From positions 124,001 through 188,000 of the forward strand of contig CAVPHF010000002.1 in assembly GCA_963704155.1 (NCBI GenBank): a stretch of 64,000 nt of DNA, in the 5' to 3' direction. Positions 17,911 through 27,569 of this stretch are shown here, in pieces. The notes beneath the pieces are model-generated. The model was not told the DNA's origin, made no database searches, and saw only the letters and a list, made by a program, of their open reading frames with translations. This DNA is from Thiohalocapsa sp963704155. Lineage in GTDB: Bacteria; Pseudomonadota; Gammaproteobacteria; Chromatiales; Chromatiaceae. Numbering within the stretch: position 1 is the first letter of the stretch; each line of letters opens with the position of its first letter. The translations under genes were made by a program, and so were the position numbers.

Positions 17911-18854
17911 GCGCGGAGACGACCATGAGCAAGGCCCATTCCCCGCGCCTGTCGCTCGGCCCAATCAGCTACTACTGGCCCAAGGACAAGGTAGACGACT
18001 TCTACGTCATGGTGGCGGACGCCCCGGTGGACATCGTCTATCTTGGCGAGACCATTTGCTCCAAGCGCAATCAGCTGCGCTTCGACGACTGGCTGGAGAT
18101 CGCCGAGCGCCTCGCCGCCGCCGGCAAAGAGGTGGTGTTGTCCACCTTGTCGCTGCTGGAGGCGGAATCCGAACTCATGCGCCTTCGCGCCATCTGCGCC
18201 CAAGACCGGTTTCTGGTCGAGGCCAACGACATCGGCGCCGTCAACCTGCTGCAGGGCAGGCCGTTCGCGGTCGGCCACAGCGTCAATATCTACAACGACC
18301 GCACGCTGACCCTACTCGCGCGCCAGGGCTGCAAGCGCTGGGTGCTGCCGGTGGAGCTGACCCGCGAGGCACTGGACGACATGCAGCAGCGTCGACCGGA
18401 CGGCGTCGAGACCGAGGTCATGGTCTACGGCCGACTGCCATTGGCCTACTCCGCGCGCTGCTTTACCGCGCGCGCTCGCAATCTGCCGAAGGACGACTGC
18501 CGCTACGCCTGCATTGATGATCCAGACGGCATGGTGCTCTCCACACAGGACGACAACCGCTTCCTGGCCCTGAACGGCATCCAAACCCAGTCTGCGCGCA
18601 CGCTCAACCTGTTGCCGGAGTTGGCACGGATGCGCGCGCTGGGCGTCGACATCGTCCGGATCAGCCCACAGTCGAACCAAATGGAGCAGGTCATCGACCT
18701 ATGCCATCGCGCACTGACCGGCGAACTGGATGCCCTCGACGCCAGCCGTCAGCTCGAACGGCTGATGCCGACTGGCGCCTGCGACGGCTACTGGTTCGGT
18801 GTCTCCGGGATGGAGCAAAGCTTGGCGCCCGCTGCGGAGTTGGCTGCGCGCTGA
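17907..18854 (+). CDS. ubiV: UbiV, O2-independent ubiquinone hydroxylation protein (U32 family)
   Basis: A 315-residue U32-family partner of UbiU. Typical blocks are LSLGPISYYWPKDKVDDFY, VDIVYLGETICSKR, and SARCFTARARNLPKDDCRYACIDDP, the last carrying cysteines of the Fe-S cluster. ATG 17907 overlaps the ubiU stop (ATGA); a second ATG at 17925 has a better Shine-Dalgarno (GGAGACGACC) and may be the real start. UbiU and UbiV form a heterodimer required for anaerobic ubiquinone synthesis. Confidence 0.93.
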   Translation: MSAETTMSKAHSPRLSLGPISYYWPKDKVDDFYVMVADAPVDIVYLGETICSKRNQLRFDDWLEIAERLAAAGKEVVLSTLSLLEAESELMRLRAICAQDRFLVEANDIGAVNLLQGRPFAVGHSVNIYNDRTLTLLARQGCKRWVLPVELTREALDDMQQRRPDGVETEVMVYGRLPLAYSARCFTARARNLPKDDCRYACIDDPDGMVLSTQDDNRFLALNGIQTQSARTLNLLPELARMRALGVDIVRISPQSNQMEQVIDLCHRALTGELDALDASRQLERLMPTGACDGYWFGVSGMEQSLAPAAELAAR

Positions 18855-18932
18855 GGTGCCTGAGAGGCAGCCTAGGGCAGTCTCAAACATCATCTCACGC
18901 AGCGGTCTCCGCCGCGCCAATGGGTGTGCCAG

Positions 18933-19391
18933 TCAGCGCTGATAGGTCCCCATCAGCACCGCCTCGCCCAGCACATGTCCCTGCATCGCCTGCATCACGT
19001 CGGACTTGGTGGGCGAGCCCCTCAGGTTGAGCCGCTTGTCCAGGGCGTAGAGCTTGTGGAAATAGCGGTGCCGGCCGATGGGAGGGCATGGACCGCGGTA
19101 GCCCGTCTGCTTCCAGTCGTTCAAACCGCTGATGGTTCCGGCAGGCAGCGCCGTGATGCCTTCCGGCAACCGAGAGGTTGCCGCGGGCAGATTCAGCAGC
19201 ACCCAATGCACCCAGGTCATCTTGGGGGCCTCCGGATCGGGTGCGTCCGGATCATCAACGATCAAGACCAAGGTCTCTGTTCCGGCAGGCAGGTCTGACC
19301 AACTCAGCGGCGGTGATCGGTCGGCGCCGTCACAGGTGTATTGCCTCGGGATCTCGCTGTCGTGCTGGAAAGCACTTGATGTGATTTGCAT
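18933..19391 (-). CDS. YbhB/YbcL-type PEBP family protein
   Basis: A 152-residue phosphatidylethanolamine-binding/Raf-kinase-inhibitor-like protein. It shows the family's DGADRSPPLSW, LVLIVDDPDAPDP, WVHWVLLNLP and GYRGPCPPIGRHRYFHKLYALD blocks; the aspartates and histidines form the anion-binding pocket. Bacterial members have no firmly known role. The ATG at 19391 has a GGGAGG Shine-Dalgarno 8 bases upstream. It converges on ubiV. Confidence 0.93.
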   Translation of the reverse strand: MQITSSAFQHDSEIPRQYTCDGADRSPPLSWSDLPAGTETLVLIVDDPDAPDPEAPKMTWVHWVLLNLPAATSRLPEGITALPAGTISGLNDWKQTGYRGPCPPIGRHRYFHKLYALDKRLNLRGSPTKSDVMQAMQGHVLGEAVLMGTYQR

Positions 19392-20056
19392 GCTCTTGTC
19401 CTCCCGCCTCGCGAAATCGGAGGCCACGTTTGGAACGGCGACCGCCACCGACAGGAACCCCCCGAAACACAGCCGCGGAAGACGTGCCTGCCAGCGGTCA
19501 CTTCCGAAACAGCCGCTATCGGTACCCGAGATCGCGCCTTTCAGGGAAAACGGTCTCGGCGTCCGCAAACCAGCCAGCAGCGGTCATTGGCACTCCGTGG
19601 CGAGCCGACTGCAAAGAAATCATAATCGGACGCTAGAATCGCCGACCTACCCCAACGCCGGGCGTGTTTCCTCTGGGTCTGGGTGAAGAGCCGAACGGGC
19701 CGATCTCAACCGACTGAATGGTGGCGCGCCCCCTATTTCTGACTACTTCATCAATGCGCACCTAGCGCTCAATCGTCGGGGAACGCGCGGCGATTGGCAA
19801 GATCGTCATATCGATTGGCGATCACCGAAGGCTTTTGCGTCCTAGCGTCTTGGAACGCGAGCACACGAAGTGGCAAGTCCGGGACACCCGCCGAATCGTG
19901 CGCCAGTACGTAGGCCTCCAGCGCCGGGTCGGATCAGATGACGCCATGCGACGGCGGCACCCGAGAGTCTGCCTCGGCGGTGGGGCGCGAGTGATCGAGG
20001 TCGACAGTCACTGCGCGCCTCTCGAATGACGAGCTGATTCTGGCCAAGATGGATAG
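19392..20056. other. Intergenic stretch, no gene seen
   Basis: Between the PEBP gene start and the sulfatase stop I find only short frames without recognisable sequence or good ribosome binding sites. It contains the PEBP promoter region and possibly a degraded gene. No repeat or RNA was identified. Confidence 0.4.
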
Positions 20057-21885
20057 CTAATCAGCATCTCCTTCGTGCGCCGAAGCGTCTTCCAAGGGCT
20101 TCCCGTGCTCGTCGACAAAGCCATGCCAGGGGCTCCAGTTGTCGGCGACTGGGATGAGTCCCTTCTCTTCGGCAAACTTTTCATAGATTGCGATCATGGC
20201 CGCGAGGCGCTCGGGCTGCTCCTCGTCCAGTGGGCGCGTCTCCCCAGGATCCTTAGCAATGTCGTACAGGTGCCAGTCGCCGTCTCCGTACATTCCGGCG
20301 CGCACGCGGATGGCCTTGTAGTCCCCGGCCACGACGGAACCGTTGCCGAACAATTCGAAGGCGACCCATTGGTCCTCGTCGCGGGGCGCCGGGGCCTTGC
20401 CTTCTAGGAAGCCGCGCATGGAGACCCCGGAGGGAGGGCTGAGCGTGCGGCCGCGGTAGCTGGTTCCTGGGTGGGTAACGCCGGCGTAGTCGAGGATGGT
20501 CATGGGGATGTCCTTCACGCTGGCGAAGGCATTGGTCTTGTCGCCCTTGTGCGCAAAGGGCTGGTCGGTCGGCGGACGGATGATCAAGGGCACGCGCACA
20601 CCGCCCTCGCCAATAAACCACTTCCACCACTGGAGTCCTCCGGTCGCCGCGTTGGCCCAGGAGGTGCCGATAAAGCCGAAGGCGTTGCCGGCGCCGATGT
20701 CCTCCAGCGCCTGACTGAAGTGTGCGGTGATCCACTCGGTGGCCTTGGCGTTGCTCAGGGCGCCCGTGACGTCGAGACCCTCGGGGCCGTTGTCGGACAG
20801 GTAGACGACCAAGGTGTTGTCAAGCTGACCTGTTTCGCGGAGGTAGTTGAGCATCAGGCCGATGTGGAAGTCCTGGGACTCCATCATGGCGGAGTAGGTG
20901 GCCATCATGCGCGCCTGGCGCACGCGCTCCTCCTCGCCGAGCTCCGACCATTGGCGCACCAGCGGATTGCTGCCCTCGGTCGGATATTCAGCGTCGGGGG
21001 GCAGGATGCCGTGGCGTTTCTGGGACTCGAAACGCGCGCGCTTCAATCCCTCATAGCCCAACTCCAGGTAGTGGTCGGTGTAGGCATCGATCAGGCTGAT
21101 CGGTGCCTGCAGGGGGGCATGGGGCGTGGTGTAGGCGACGTAGGCGAAGAAGGGTTTGTCGGTGTGGCGACCACGCTCCAGGTATTCGAGCATCTTTGCG
21201 GTGTAGAGCGCGTCTGAATAGATACCCAGCGGCCGAACCACCTCGCGGCCGTTCTCGTAGAACGGCTCCTTGGGGATCTGGCCCGCCTCGACCTGCGCGG
21301 CCACCACCGGATCGCCCATGTCGATGTGGAAGACATCCTGGTTCCAGTGGTTCGATCCACCGGTATAAATGGCATAGCTCTCGTCGAAGCCCCAGGCGTG
21401 CGGCCCTTCTCCCCCGTGGCGCGTGCCGCCGAGATGCCACTTGCCGACCATATAGGTGCGGTAGCCCGCATCGCGCAGCAGCTCGGGCAGCGCGGCGGTG
21501 GTGCGCGTCAAATAGGCTTCGTAACCCGGTTCTCCCTTGGCCGGCGGGTAGAGGGCGTAGTCGAACGCGGCGAGCCCGATCTCCACCGGGTCGTTGCCGG
21601 TCAGGAGCATGGCCCGGGTTACGGAGCAGACCGGGGAGGCGTGAAAGCGCGTGAAGACGACACCTTGATGCGCCAGGTCATCCAGCGTGGGCGTGTGTGT
21701 CGCCGAGCCCATGAAGCCCAGGTCGCCGAAGCCGATGTCGTCGCCGACGATCAGCAGGACGTTGGGCCGCGTCTCCCCTTCGCCGGATGACCTGGCGCCG
21801 GACGACTGGCGCCCGACGACGCGGCGCCGAACGCCGAGCAAAGCGGGAACAGTGCAAGGATGAGAACGATGTGGATAGATTTCAT
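20057..21885 (-). CDS. Arylsulfatase-type sulfatase, signal peptide out of frame
   Basis: An alkaline-phosphatase-fold sulfatase of about 600 residues. Metal-binding NVLLIVGDD, GKWHLGG and LSDNGPEG are present. The catalytic Cys sits in CSVTRAMLLTG, where the usual proline of the C-x-P-x-R formylglycine signal is a valine. The main frame runs from 21904. However, an excellent start (GAGGGG then ATG at 21885) encodes the signal peptide MKSIHIVLILALFPLCSAFG in another frame, which ends shortly after. The two would join after a single missing base somewhere between about 21730 and 21830. This implies a periplasmic sulfatase with a recent frameshift or a sequence error. The substrate is unknown. 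Confidence 0.8.
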
Positions 21886-22024
21886 TTGTCCCCTCGGCCA
21901 GCATCGGCGGCCTGATGTCATCGGTGTTCCGCGGAACGGAATCCTGAGCAGCGCTTAGGCGATTGACAGAAATCGCCTGAAAAGGTCCAGGCCAGAGTTG
22001 CGAACTGGGCTCGCGCGCAATCGG

Positions 22025-22993
22025 TCACAGGGCCTGGTAGCCGCCATCCACCCAATCGAGCACCATCTGAGCAAACTCGTCCGCCTTGTCCTGGTAGGAG
22101 AAGTGGCCGCAGTGCTCGAAGACCTTCAGGTCGCTGCGCTTGAGGCGGGCGTGCAGTCGCTCGCCGTTATCGACGAACAGGAGCTGATCCATGTCGCCCC
22201 AAAAGACCTTCACCGGCAGGTCAATGTCCGCCAGGTAGGGATCGACCGTCTTGAGACTCTCGGGGTATTTCGCGAACCACTGGGTAACGGGGCCGATGCG
22301 ACCGGCGTAGCTGGCGACATAGTCGGCCACCTCGTCGAAGCTGGGGCTGTAATTGACGTAGCAGAGCGCATTCCCCGCAGCGACGAAGGCGCTTGAGCCG
22401 GCGATCTGAAAGACCATCCGCCAGAACCCGGATGTGACCATTTTGTCGATGACGCTGCCGTTACTCGACGGGTCGATGCCCGGACCGTCCCCGATTATCA
22501 GGCTTGCAACCTTGTGATCGGAGTGGATGACATAGTGCAGCGCCGCGGACATGCCGACATCCGGACCGACGATGTGAACATCGGAAAGGCCCAACTCGTC
22601 GATGAAGGCTTTGAGAAAGTCGCCCTGCGCCTTGAAGGTCATGAACTCCAGACCGCCTTCGCTGCGGCCGAACCCCGGCAGGTCCAGTGCGACGACTCGG
22701 AACCGCGCGCCCAGACGGTCCCAGATCGGATCGAAGGCCAGGATGCTCTGGGGCAGGGGGCACAGCAGCAGCACAACCGGGCCGTCGGCCTTGCCGCCTT
22801 CGGCATAGCGCACCTTTACGCCGGCGATGGTGCGGAACTGGGGCTTGATGGAGAATTGTGTCGGCCGCGCCTCTGGTCGACCAGCCTTGGGGGCGCGGGT
22901 GGCCTTGATCTTGGAATACTCCGGCGTGATGGCCAGCAGGACGCCACAGTTGAGACTGCCGTAGAGGCTGATAGGATTGGATGCCGTGCTCAT
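22025..22993 (-). CDS. Alpha/beta hydrolase, haloalkane dehalogenase/epoxide hydrolase-like
   Basis: A 322-residue alpha/beta hydrolase. The nucleophile elbow reads VGPDVGMSAA, so the nucleophile is Asp rather than Ser, as in haloalkane dehalogenases and epoxide hydrolases. The acid is in FWGDMDQLL and the catalytic His in EHCGHFS. A roughly 60-residue N-terminal extension precedes the core. The ATG at 22993 has the Shine-Dalgarno GGAGGG. It is divergent from an AraC regulator that starts at 23163 and probably controls it. The substrate is not predictable. Confidence 0.85.
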   Translation of the reverse strand: MSTASNPISLYGSLNCGVLLAITPEYSKIKATRAPKAGRPEARPTQFSIKPQFRTIAGVKVRYAEGGKADGPVVLLLCPLPQSILAFDPIWDRLGARFRVVALDLPGFGRSEGGLEFMTFKAQGDFLKAFIDELGLSDVHIVGPDVGMSAALHYVIHSDHKVASLIIGDGPGIDPSSNGSVIDKMVTSGFWRMVFQIAGSSAFVAAGNALCYVNYSPSFDEVADYVASYAGRIGPVTQWFAKYPESLKTVDPYLADIDLPVKVFWGDMDQLLFVDNGERLHARLKRSDLKVFEHCGHFSYQDKADEFAQMVLDWVDGGYQAL

Positions 22994-23162
22994 GTGATGC
23001 CCTCCAGTTTCTTTCGTCGCCCGACATCGCGGTGTGATGGCCGCGGTGCCGACCTGGCGCACTGTTCGTCATTCCCCCGGATGCTAACCGCACCCAGGGC
23101 ACAATCTCTAGAAGCTGAGCCAGAAGTATCCGCTTTTGGCCAAATCGGGAGGACCTGCCACC

Positions 23163-24161
23163 ATGGCCGTCGAGCATCCACCAGACGCAACATCCAAGCA
23201 CGCCCCGCAGAGCAGCTTCCGTCGGCAAGTGTGCGATTTCGAGGAACTTCAGCAGCTCTTCGCACACTGGGGCGGGGCGTTCATGCAGATGTCCCGGGGC
23301 CGCTTTCGAGGAGAGATCCAAGTCGCGACCGGCGCTGGGCTACGGCTGTTTCAGGTCCACGCCAATCAATCGTTGCTGACGCGGGGCAGTGACAGCGTGG
23401 CCTTCATGACCTTCATCCCGATCACCGCGCGCAACGAGGGAACGGTTTGGCAGGGCCGCCGGTTGTCTCGGGGAGAGCTGATCGTCAAGAGCCCGGAGGT
23501 TGCGTACAACAACCGCACCTTACGCGATACGACCATCAGGGCCCTGCTCGTGCCCATCGAGCGTTTTCGCGCCGCCTCGAGAATCCTGACAGGGGATGAC
23601 GCAGCGGAGCGGATTGATCCCTGGAGCGCCATTCGTCCACATCCGGAGGCGATGCAGAGATTTCAGAGGTCGCTGGAGTGGCTGCTCGCGAGATCGGCCA
23701 GTGACCCGGACATCCTTCGCGGTACGCGGGGGCCCACTTTGGCAAACGGCATCCTGCGTGAATTGATCTCGGCCTTTGCCTCGCCGCGGCAGGTAGGCGT
23801 GCCGGATCTGTCCCCTCGGAGCCGGACCCGGTTGGTCCAGAGAGCCACGGATCTCATGCAGGCACGCCTGCCCAAGCCCCTTAGCGCGATTGATCTATGC
23901 GCCGAGCTCGGCGTCAGCGACCGAACGCTGCGACGTGCGTTTCATGAAACGCACGGAATGGGGCCGCTGGCCTTCTTTCGGGTCAGCCGAATGCATGCAA
24001 TTCGAGGAGCCCTAAAGCAGGCGAGGGGAGGCAATCGCTCCGTCGCCGAGATCGTTCGCGCCGGTGGATTCAGCCGCTTGGGCGCATTCGCGTACGAATA
24101 TCGGTGCCGGTTCGGCGAACGCCCGTCGGAGACGATGGGCGTCCGGGGCATGAGCTGTTAA
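23163..24161 (+). CDS. AraC family transcriptional regulator
   Basis: A 332-residue regulator. The C-terminal 100 residues carry the two helix-turn-helix motifs of AraC/XylS (SAIDLCAELGVSDRTLRRAFHETHGMGPLAFFRVSRMHAIRGAL, then SVAEIVRAGGFSRLGAFAYEYRCRFGERPSE). The N-terminal part resembles the ligand domain of the AraC regulators that act on cupin-like cores. The ATG at 23163 follows GGGAGG. It is divergent from the alpha/beta hydrolase gene with a 169-base shared promoter region, the usual arrangement of a regulator and its target. Confidence 0.9.
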   Translation: MAVEHPPDATSKHAPQSSFRRQVCDFEELQQLFAHWGGAFMQMSRGRFRGEIQVATGAGLRLFQVHANQSLLTRGSDSVAFMTFIPITARNEGTVWQGRRLSRGELIVKSPEVAYNNRTLRDTTIRALLVPIERFRAASRILTGDDAAERIDPWSAIRPHPEAMQRFQRSLEWLLARSASDPDILRGTRGPTLANGILRELISAFASPRQVGVPDLSPRSRTRLVQRATDLMQARLPKPLSAIDLCAELGVSDRTLRRAFHETHGMGPLAFFRVSRMHAIRGALKQARGGNRSVAEIVRAGGFSRLGAFAYEYRCRFGERPSETMGVRGMSC

Positions 24162-24487
24162 TCAGCGTGCAGCAACGGGTCGAAGCCAAGGTGCACCCTG
24201 ATCGGGAGCAGGGAGAAAGTCCTCGCCGGCTTCTCGCGGTGTCACAATTACAGGCTGGGCACTGAGCTTCGCAACAACAGCCGGGAGTATCGTTTCCCAA
24301 ATTGTCCGCGCGAACGCCGAGTTGTTATGAGCCGACGGCGGACAGCCGAACCGGCTACGCCGCGGACCCGCTCAGGACCCTGGCCTGCCATTGGCTCTCT
24401 GAACAGCAAGGGCAGGAATGTGGCAAGCAGCGGACACTGAGCCAAGCGTGGCGTTCGTCACCGACGCCAGTCACGTCGAGCGGATGC

Positions 24488-24868
24488 TCAACCATAGCGG
24501 TGAGCCGCCGCGCCCGCCCGCAGGGGCGCGTTGGGTGCGCGCACGCCATGGGAGCGATGCCGATGCCGCCAGGGCGGCGGGATGATTGCCGCGAGATGGT
24601 CGATCAGCTGCAGCGGCGTGAGCGTCAGCGCCGTGGTGCCGTCGCGCTGAGGTTTGGGCAGACGGTAGACGACCTGCTCATCGTCAAGCCATTGCAGACG
24701 CTCGAGCGCGAACTGCGGGCGGGCGCAATAGCGCAGCAGATGCTCCAAGCCGGCGCGGTGGTGCGCGGCGACACAGACCCCGGCATCCAGCGAGAAGCCG
24801 CTGTTCTCCCAAGCGCGCATCTCGCGCACGTGCGGAAGACGCCGCCGGTGCGTCTTTTCTCCGACACT
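24488..24868 (-). mobile_element. IS91-family transposase remnant
   Basis: A fragment of an IS91/IS801-type transposase. The frame contains WENSGFSLDAGVCVAAHHRAGLEHLLRYCARPQFALERL, then TPLQLIDHLAAIIPPPWRHRHRSHGVRAPNAPLR, which match the C-terminal half of these rolling-circle transposases. The catalytic N-terminal half and the element ends are missing, and the frame has no start, so it is a dead relic. The 330 bases before it (24162-24487) hold no gene that I can see. Confidence 0.8.
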
Positions 24869-24871
24869 ATC

Positions 24872-26195
24872 TCACTCCACTGGCGGAAACTCCCACACCA
24901 CTGGCCCCTTCTGGATGAGTTCTCGTCCGGGTTCACCGAGCCTCGTGCCGTAGCGCAGCAGTTCGATGACATCGGAACTGACTTGCGGATTGGTGGTGAA
25001 GTAGGAATGACCAAAGGCGTCGGTGCGCTCCCCGTCATAGATCACGATGTCGATCCTGCCCAAGCGGGCAACGTATTCCTGGCTCTTTGGGCTGATGTCA
25101 TCGGCACGCATATTTCCGATTCGTGTCCGACTGCGAAAGAGGATACGCGACACCAGCAGCGCGCGGTCATCGGGTGAGGAATAGATCGTCATGCGCCCGC
25201 GCAGGGAGCGCGGCATCCGGCCAGTCGGCCAGACCGAGATCAAGTCTGGGTCCGACACATAGGCGGTGATGGTCTGCCCGGCGACGTCCACATCGATGTC
25301 AGGCGAAAACAGCACTACGTTGTCAATCTTTAGCGCTTCGGCCGGTTCCTGACCCGCGCCGATGACCTCCAAGATCAATTCCCGTAGCGCATCCAGTAGC
25401 AGCGCCGTGCCGCGGCTATGGGCGAGTAATTGCACGCGCTCAACCCCGGGCGTGGTGGCGAGCAGTCGGATGGTCTTTTTTAGATGCCCCACAGCGTAGT
25501 CCGCCGACTCCGTGGTCGCGGTGTAAGAGGTCAGAAAATTTCCGCTGGCGGAGGCCGGCCAGGTAAAGAAGGCGCACACCGATTCTCGGCCGAGAAAGTG
25601 ACACAACTCGGCACTGGTGAAGGCCGCCGTCTCGAAGGTCTCGTTAAAGCCATGGACGTACAGCACGATTTCTTTGCGTGGCGACGCGGCGATGCGTTGC
25701 TTGACCTCGTCGACCAACTGACTCTTGGCCAGTTGATGGAGGCGCATGTCGGCGTCGTCGCGATACACGTCGTTTTCCGGCGTCAAGCGGATGCGGTAGG
25801 GTTCCGTCGGAAAGCTGCCGATCTGCGACACCTTTCCCAGGGACAGATCCATGTCGCGCGTGCGATCGCCGAGGGCGCTCTCCCGCCGTAGAGCGTCCCA
25901 GGTCATGCCCGGTCCGATGCGCACCTTAGCGCTGCCGAAAGCGATCCGGTTCGCCCGCGCCTCGCCGAACGGCTGGGTGCTGTCCGGGTCGGTCTCGGCG
26001 CCGCGGTCGGTGATAAAGAGCAGATCCACGTCCGTGCTGCCCAGCGCCTCGCGCGGCTGCTCAAACAGCGTTTCGCCGCCCGGTTGCTGATACAACAATG
26101 GCGTGGGCATCAGTTGCCGCGGCTTGCTCGCGCATCCCGCCAAGCAGAAGTACCGCGCTCAGCAGGACGAGCGGTGGGGCGGGGGTACGCAACAT
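24872..26195 (-). CDS. DUF900 alpha/beta hydrolase lipoprotein, signal peptide out of frame
   Basis: About 440 residues. The main frame is a DUF900-type alpha/beta hydrolase: YVHGFNETFETAA, FFTWPASASG, nucleophile box LLAHSRGTALL, and SPDIDVDVAGQ. A lipoprotein signal peptide is encoded upstream from ATG 26195 (Shine-Dalgarno GGAGG, MLRTPAPPLVLLSAVLLLGG), but in the neighbouring frame. Deleting one G at about 26139-26140 would give the lipobox LLLAGC, running straight into ASKPRQLMPTP. The sequence therefore shows a one-base insertion in an otherwise intact lipoprotein gene. The hydrolase substrate is unknown. Confidence 0.78.
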
Positions 26196-26200
26196 CTGTG

Positions 26201-26855
26201 TGCCTCCAGGGGGAGATGGAATGGGTAACAGCGTTCGAGTCCGTCGCGGTAGTCGGGGCGCGGCGATGCACGATCGCTTGGCTGCGGGCAAACAAGCGTC
26301 GACATGCCGTGAAAGCCACATGGGGACTTCGCGGCATGATACCCATTTCGCCGCACGGTGACGCAGTGGACGGTTGGCGCACAAGGGCGGCTGCATCGTC
26401 GCCCGCGTAAAGCGGCGATGACCTGGCGACGCGCTGGTCAAACTCGACGTTGGGCCCAAGCTGGTCGAGGAGGTTCCCATCCGGCATCGGCGCTGGAGCC
26501 TTGTGCCAGGCGGCCAGTGCGAACAAGTCTTCGGCAGCAGAAGCTTCCTGGGATCGAGACCACAGCTCGATGGGCGCTCTTGAGATGTCGGTGATGTGGC
26601 ACGCTTGGATGCAACAGGTTTCGTGATCGACGATAACCTGGCCCCGGCGCCGGTCGGTCTCGCACTCAGAATCCAGCGGCTCAAAACACTTGGTCTCTCC
26701 GGCGTGGTCGGCAGAAATGTGCATGCTGCACAGTTGCGGTGTTGAAGATCGACGCCGCCCGGCGGACCGCGGTGACTACAGTCAGGCGCAAGAACCGCGG
26801 AGACGAAGCCCGCGGCCCGAGCAAGCCGAGCCATGTCTAACCAGGGTTATCCGTC
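26201..26855. other. Intergenic stretch, no confident gene
   Basis: A minus-strand open frame (26110-26724) covers most of this stretch but overlaps the lipoprotein signal sequence. It has no recognised domain and no clear Shine-Dalgarno. I treat it as unproven. The stretch also contains the DUF900 promoter region. Confidence 0.35.
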
Positions 26856-27179
26856 ATGAAAGCGTCCACTTACACCCTCGCAGCCGCCCTCGCAGCCGTC
26901 ACCGTCCTGGCGCCGGTGCAGGTCGCCAACGCCGGTTCCGCCGAGGACTGGCAGCTTCAGCGACTGCGTGATCCGTCCGAGCAGCGACTGCGTGATCCGT
27001 CCGAGCAGCAACTGCGGGTGGAGAACAAGGGCCGGGTCGTCATCTATGACGGGCTCAAGAGCACGGAGATCGACAAGGCGCTCGATCAGCACTTCGATCG
27101 GATCGAGCACATGAGGTTCATCAGGAGCCAGGTTTCCGCGCCCGAGGGTGGCTACGCCCAAGTCGACGACGGCTGTTGA
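26856..27179 (+). CDS. Small exported protein with internal tandem repeat
   Basis: A 107-residue protein with a clear Sec signal peptide (MKASTYTLAAALAAVTVLAP, cleavage after VANA, about residue 26). The mature part is hydrophilic and ends in CDDGC-like acidic residues (QVDDGC). Two perfect 24-base direct repeats (26958-26981 and 26982-27005) encode QRLRDPSE twice, a likely slippage duplication that keeps the frame. I do not recognise the family. It converges on sbtB across a strong hairpin. Its location next to the bicarbonate genes may be incidental. Confidence 0.7.
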   Translation: MKASTYTLAAALAAVTVLAPVQVANAGSAEDWQLQRLRDPSEQRLRDPSEQQLRVENKGRVVIYDGLKSTEIDKALDQHFDRIEHMRFIRSQVSAPEGGYAQVDDGC

Positions 27180-27215
27180 CGACGCGACCGGCGCACCGAC
27201 TTTCGCGGCGCTGCG

Positions 27216-27246
27216 CGATTGCCTGGCCGGTGCGGCCAGGCAATCG
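27216..27246. terminator. Bidirectional hairpin between convergent genes
   Basis: A perfect 13-base-pair stem (CGATTGCCTGGCC / GGCCAGGCAATCG) with a 5-base loop lies exactly between the stops of the small exported gene and sbtB. There is no strong T-run on either side, so it may act as a terminator in both directions or protect the 3' ends. Confidence 0.6.
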
Positions 27247-27254
27247 ATCCCTCC

Positions 27255-27569
27255 TCAGAGCCTATGGGCGTAGAGCACCTCGACGTCATCAAGGTAGGTG
27301 ATTCCAGAGAAGTTGTCGAAGTACTTCTTCGCAACCTGGTCCGCAATGTTGCGGGCGAGGTCTTCGCTCGCGGTGATCACTTCCAGCTTTACGTTCGAGA
27401 AGGTGTCCGAGACGGCGGGCTGACCAGACGAGCGGGTATTGCGGCTCCCGACGCCACCGGCGGCCATCACAGTGTAGCCGGTGGCTCCGGCCGCTTGAAT
27501 GATCTTGATGACCTTACTCAGCAGCACCTTCTCGGTGATGATGACGAGCTTCGTGACCTTTTCTGTCAT
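27255..27569 (-). CDS. sbtB: PII-like signalling protein, SbtB type
   Basis: A 104-residue PII-superfamily protein. It has the ferredoxin-like pattern KLVIITEKVLLSKVIKIIQAAGATGYTVMAAGGVGSRNTRS with a short T-loop, as in SbtB and the carboxysome-associated PII-like proteins. The classical uridylylated tyrosine T-loop is absent. SbtB binds adenine nucleotides (cAMP, AMP, ADP, ATP) and gates the bicarbonate transporter SbtA. It lies downstream of sbtA with a 261-base gap, longer than usual for the pair. The start ATG 27569 has an AAGAGG ribosome-binding site. Confidence 0.88.
   Translation of the reverse strand: MTEKVTKLVIITEKVLLSKVIKIIQAAGATGYTVMAAGGVGSRNTRSSGQPAVSDTFSNVKLEVITASEDLARNIADQVAKKYFDNFSGITYLDDVEVLYAHRL

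Noticed and set aside
24302..25177. A 291-codon plus-strand frame across the IS91 remnant and the end of the DUF900 gene
   Set aside because: Its translation is antisense to recognisable transposase and DUF900 sequence on the minus strand.
26110..26724. A 204-codon minus-strand frame upstream of the DUF900 gene
   Set aside because: It overlaps the lipoprotein signal sequence in another frame, has no clear ribosome-binding site and matches no family I know.
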